Below, piece after piece: positions 62,400 to 64,000 of a stretch of DNA of 64,000 bases; position 1 is the first letter of the stretch; each line of letters opens with the position of its first letter. A program made the translations under genes and the position numbers. Source of the stretch: Blautia caecimuris (GTDB lineage: Bacteria > Bacillota > Clostridia > Lachnospirales > Lachnospiraceae); assembly GCF_024622975.1 (NCBI RefSeq), contig NZ_JANJZT010000007.1, positions 62,001 to 126,000 of the forward strand, read 5' to 3'. The notes under the pieces are model-generated. The model ran no database searches. It saw only the letters and a program-made list of their open reading frames with translations, and was not told the DNA's origin.

Positions 62400-62945
62400 A
62401 TGAAATACTTGTTTGCATCAGATATACATGGCTCCGCATATTACTGCCGGAAGCTTTTGGATGCGTTCCGTGAAGAGCAGGCAGAACGTCTGGTTCTTCT
62501 GGGCGATCTGCTCTATCACGGACCCAGAAATGATCTTCCAAGAGAATATGCACCCAAAGAAGTCATTGCTCTTCTCAATGAACATAAAAACAAAATTTAC
62601 GCTGTCCGCGGAAACTGTGAGGCCGAGGTTGACCAGATGGTTCTGGAATTTCCGGTAATGGCTGACTACTGTATTCTTTCTGTAGACGGAAGAACCTTTT
62701 ATGCTACTCACGGACATATTTATAACCAGGACAATCTTCCCCCTCTCCAGGAAGGAGACATTCTGATCCACGGACATACTCATGTGTTAAAAGCTCAGCA
62801 GATGGATGGATATATCCTTTTAAATCCAGGCTCTGTTTCCATTCCCAAGGAGGGAAATCCTGCAACCTACGCAGTTCTGGAAAACAGTATATTTACTATT
62901 AAAGATTTTGACGGAAACACTGTCAGAGAAATGAGGCTGCCATGA
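62400..62945 (+). CDS. yfcE: YfcE-type phosphodiesterase (calcineurin-like)
   Basis: This 181-residue metallophosphoesterase has the family's metal ligands in order: SDIHGS near the start, LGDLLYHG, GNCE, THGHIY and HGHTHV. YfcE-type enzymes hydrolyse phosphodiesters in vitro; the physiological substrate is unclear. AAGGAG precedes the ATG. Its stop overlaps the next gene's ATG (ATGA), so the two are coupled. Confidence 0.92.
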   Translation: MKYLFASDIHGSAYYCRKLLDAFREEQAERLVLLGDLLYHGPRNDLPREYAPKEVIALLNEHKNKIYAVRGNCEAEVDQMVLEFPVMADYCILSVDGRTFYATHGHIYNQDNLPPLQEGDILIHGHTHVLKAQQMDGYILLNPGSVSIPKEGNPATYAVLENSIFTIKDFDGNTVREMRLP

Positions 62946-64000
62946 AATATATGGAACTGATCGCTCCCTGTCATTTTGGAATGGAGGCTGTCCTGAAACG
63001 GGAAATTCTTGATCTCGGCTATGAGATCAGCAAAGTGGATGATGGAAAAGTAACTTTTCTGGCTGACGCTGCGGGAATCGCACAGGCAAATGTATTTCTC
63101 CGCACCACAGAACGTATTCTTCTGAAAGCAGGAGAATTTAAGGCGGTGACCTTTGACGAGCTTTTTGAAAAAACAAAGGCAATTCCCTGGGAAAACTACA
63201 TTCCTCAGGATGGAAAATTCTGGGTTGCCAAGGCCAACTCCGTAAAGAGCGCACTTTTCAGCCCTTCCGATATCCAGTCCATTATGAAAAAAGCAATTGT
63301 AGAACGTCTGAAAGGCGTTTACGGTATTTCCTGGTTTCCGGAAGACGGAGCAAGCTTTCCCATCCGTGTATCTTTTATGAAGGATGTGGCCACTGTGGGC
63401 ATTGATACCTCAGGAGTATCCCTCCATAAACGCGGCTACCGTCAGATGACTGTAAAAGCTCCGATCACTGAAACTCTGGCATCAGCCCTTATTATGCTTA
63501 CCCCATGGAATAAAGACCGGATCCTTGTAGATCCTTTCTGCGGAAGCGGAACCTTTCCTATTGAGGCAGCCATGATCGCCGCCGATATGGCTCCCGGCAT
63601 GAACCGCTCCTTCCTTTCTGAAGACTGGAAGCATATTGTTCCTCGAAAATGCTGGTATGACGCCATAGAAGAAGCAAACGACCGGATCAACCTTCATATT
63701 GAAACGGATATCCAGGGCTATGATATTGACGCAGAAGCGCTGAAGGCAGCCCGTTCCAATGCCAAAATGGCAGGCGTGGACAGGCTGATCCATTTTCAGC
63801 AGAGAGCAGTTAAGGATCTCAGCCACCCAAAACCATACGGCTTCCTGATCACGAATCCTCCATATGGAGAGCGTCTGGAAGAAAAAGCAGCTCTTCCGCA
63901 GCTTTACCGGGAAATCGGAGAAAGCTTCAACCGTCTGGATAAATGGTCCATGTACCTGATCACGTCCTATGACAGAGCTGAAAATGATATTGGGAAAAAA
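62942..64000 (+). CDS. RlmL-like THUMP-domain RNA methyltransferase, cut by window end
   Basis: The visible 353 residues lack a stop, so the gene runs past the window. It has a THUMP-like N-terminal part (residues 1-150 approx), the SAM-binding loop VDPFCGSGT near 201 and the catalytic NPPYGER motif near 302. Such proteins methylate 23S rRNA (m2G2445 type) or related RNA. It starts by ATGA overlap with the phosphodiesterase gene. The C-terminal part is not visible, so whether it is the single-domain form is unknown. Confidence 0.9.
   Translation, partial: MKYMELIAPCHFGMEAVLKREILDLGYEISKVDDGKVTFLADAAGIAQANVFLRTTERILLKAGEFKAVTFDELFEKTKAIPWENYIPQDGKFWVAKANSVKSALFSPSDIQSIMKKAIVERLKGVYGISWFPEDGASFPIRVSFMKDVATVGIDTSGVSLHKRGYRQMTVKAPITETLASALIMLTPWNKDRILVDPFCGSGTFPIEAAMIAADMAPGMNRSFLSEDWKHIVPRKCWYDAIEEANDRINLHIETDIQGYDIDAEALKAARSNAKMAGVDRLIHFQQRAVKDLSHPKPYGFLITNPPYGERLEEKAALPQLYREIGESFNRLDKWSMYLITSYDRAENDIGKK

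Noticed and set aside
1-64000. tRNA, rRNA, prophage, insertion-sequence or integrase genes
   Set aside because: I looked for them on both strands and saw no convincing example, though short RNA genes can be missed by eye.

Overview
The window reads as chromosomal DNA of a gut-type Firmicute, most likely a member of the Lachnospiraceae (Blautia/Dorea-like). The reasons are consensus AGGAGG ribosome binding sites, sigma-A promoters with 17-bp spacers, an oxygen-independent class III ribonucleotide reductase, a rho-rpmE-DUF1385-prmC-prfA gene string, ThiT under a TPP riboswitch, and abundant short-stem intrinsic terminators. I see no tRNA, rRNA, CRISPR array, insertion sequence or prophage. The family assignment is an inference from gene content, not a database result.

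Layout. 1-3.5 kb: a small cysteine-rich protein and a BceAB-type antimicrobial-peptide ABC transporter. 3.5-10.7 kb: a fructan cassette holding a cytoplasmic GH91 enzyme (difructose anhydride hydrolase / inulin fructotransferase family), a GH32 fructosidase, a sugar ABC importer without its own ATPase, and a divergent LacI regulator. 10.8-12.5 kb: a BceRS-type two-component system, which would normally sit next to bceAB. A BceR-like box in front of bceA suggests the two still belong together and that the fructan cassette lies inside an ancestral bceRSAB module. 12.5-25.2 kb: nrdD (fused to a glutaredoxin domain), hflX, a TPR lipoprotein, glmM, a nucleotidyltransferase, prfA, prmC, DUF1385, rpmE and rho (with a 20-residue tandem repeat domain). 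25.6-30.6 kb: a small export protein, hisC, malic enzyme, a type-2 malate/lactate dehydrogenase and a FadR-type GntR regulator. 30.7-39 kb: a ribose-type ABC importer together with a YesMN-like two-component system, a second binding lipoprotein and a DUF1349 protein. 39-45.7 kb: a PatB/MalY lyase, an unknown zinc-ribbon membrane protein, thiT with TPP riboswitch, and pcrA. 46-52.2 kb: argCJBD and divergent argG with matching promoter/operator regions. 52.2-58.1 kb: an AI-2E family permease, guaD and a purine permease behind a variant purine riboswitch, a split lysine exporter, and a DtxR-type regulator. 58.4-64 kb: a sigma-70-like protein, a YARHG-domain protein, a small Asn/Ser/Lys-rich protein, a rhodanese, a YfcE-type phosphodiesterase and an RlmL-like methyltransferase cut by the window end.

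The most interesting signals are: (1) a purine riboswitch ahead of guanine deaminase whose only convincing terminator uses the aptamer's own P3 strand, predicting a ligand-induced ON switch; (2) an intergenic element of about 100 nt made of two hairpins, present in four copies with compensatory changes; (3) the fructan cassette lodged between bceRS and bceAB; (4) the ABC/two-component/DUF1349 locus with two binding proteins; and (5) a degenerate sigma-70-like protein without a complete DNA-binding core.
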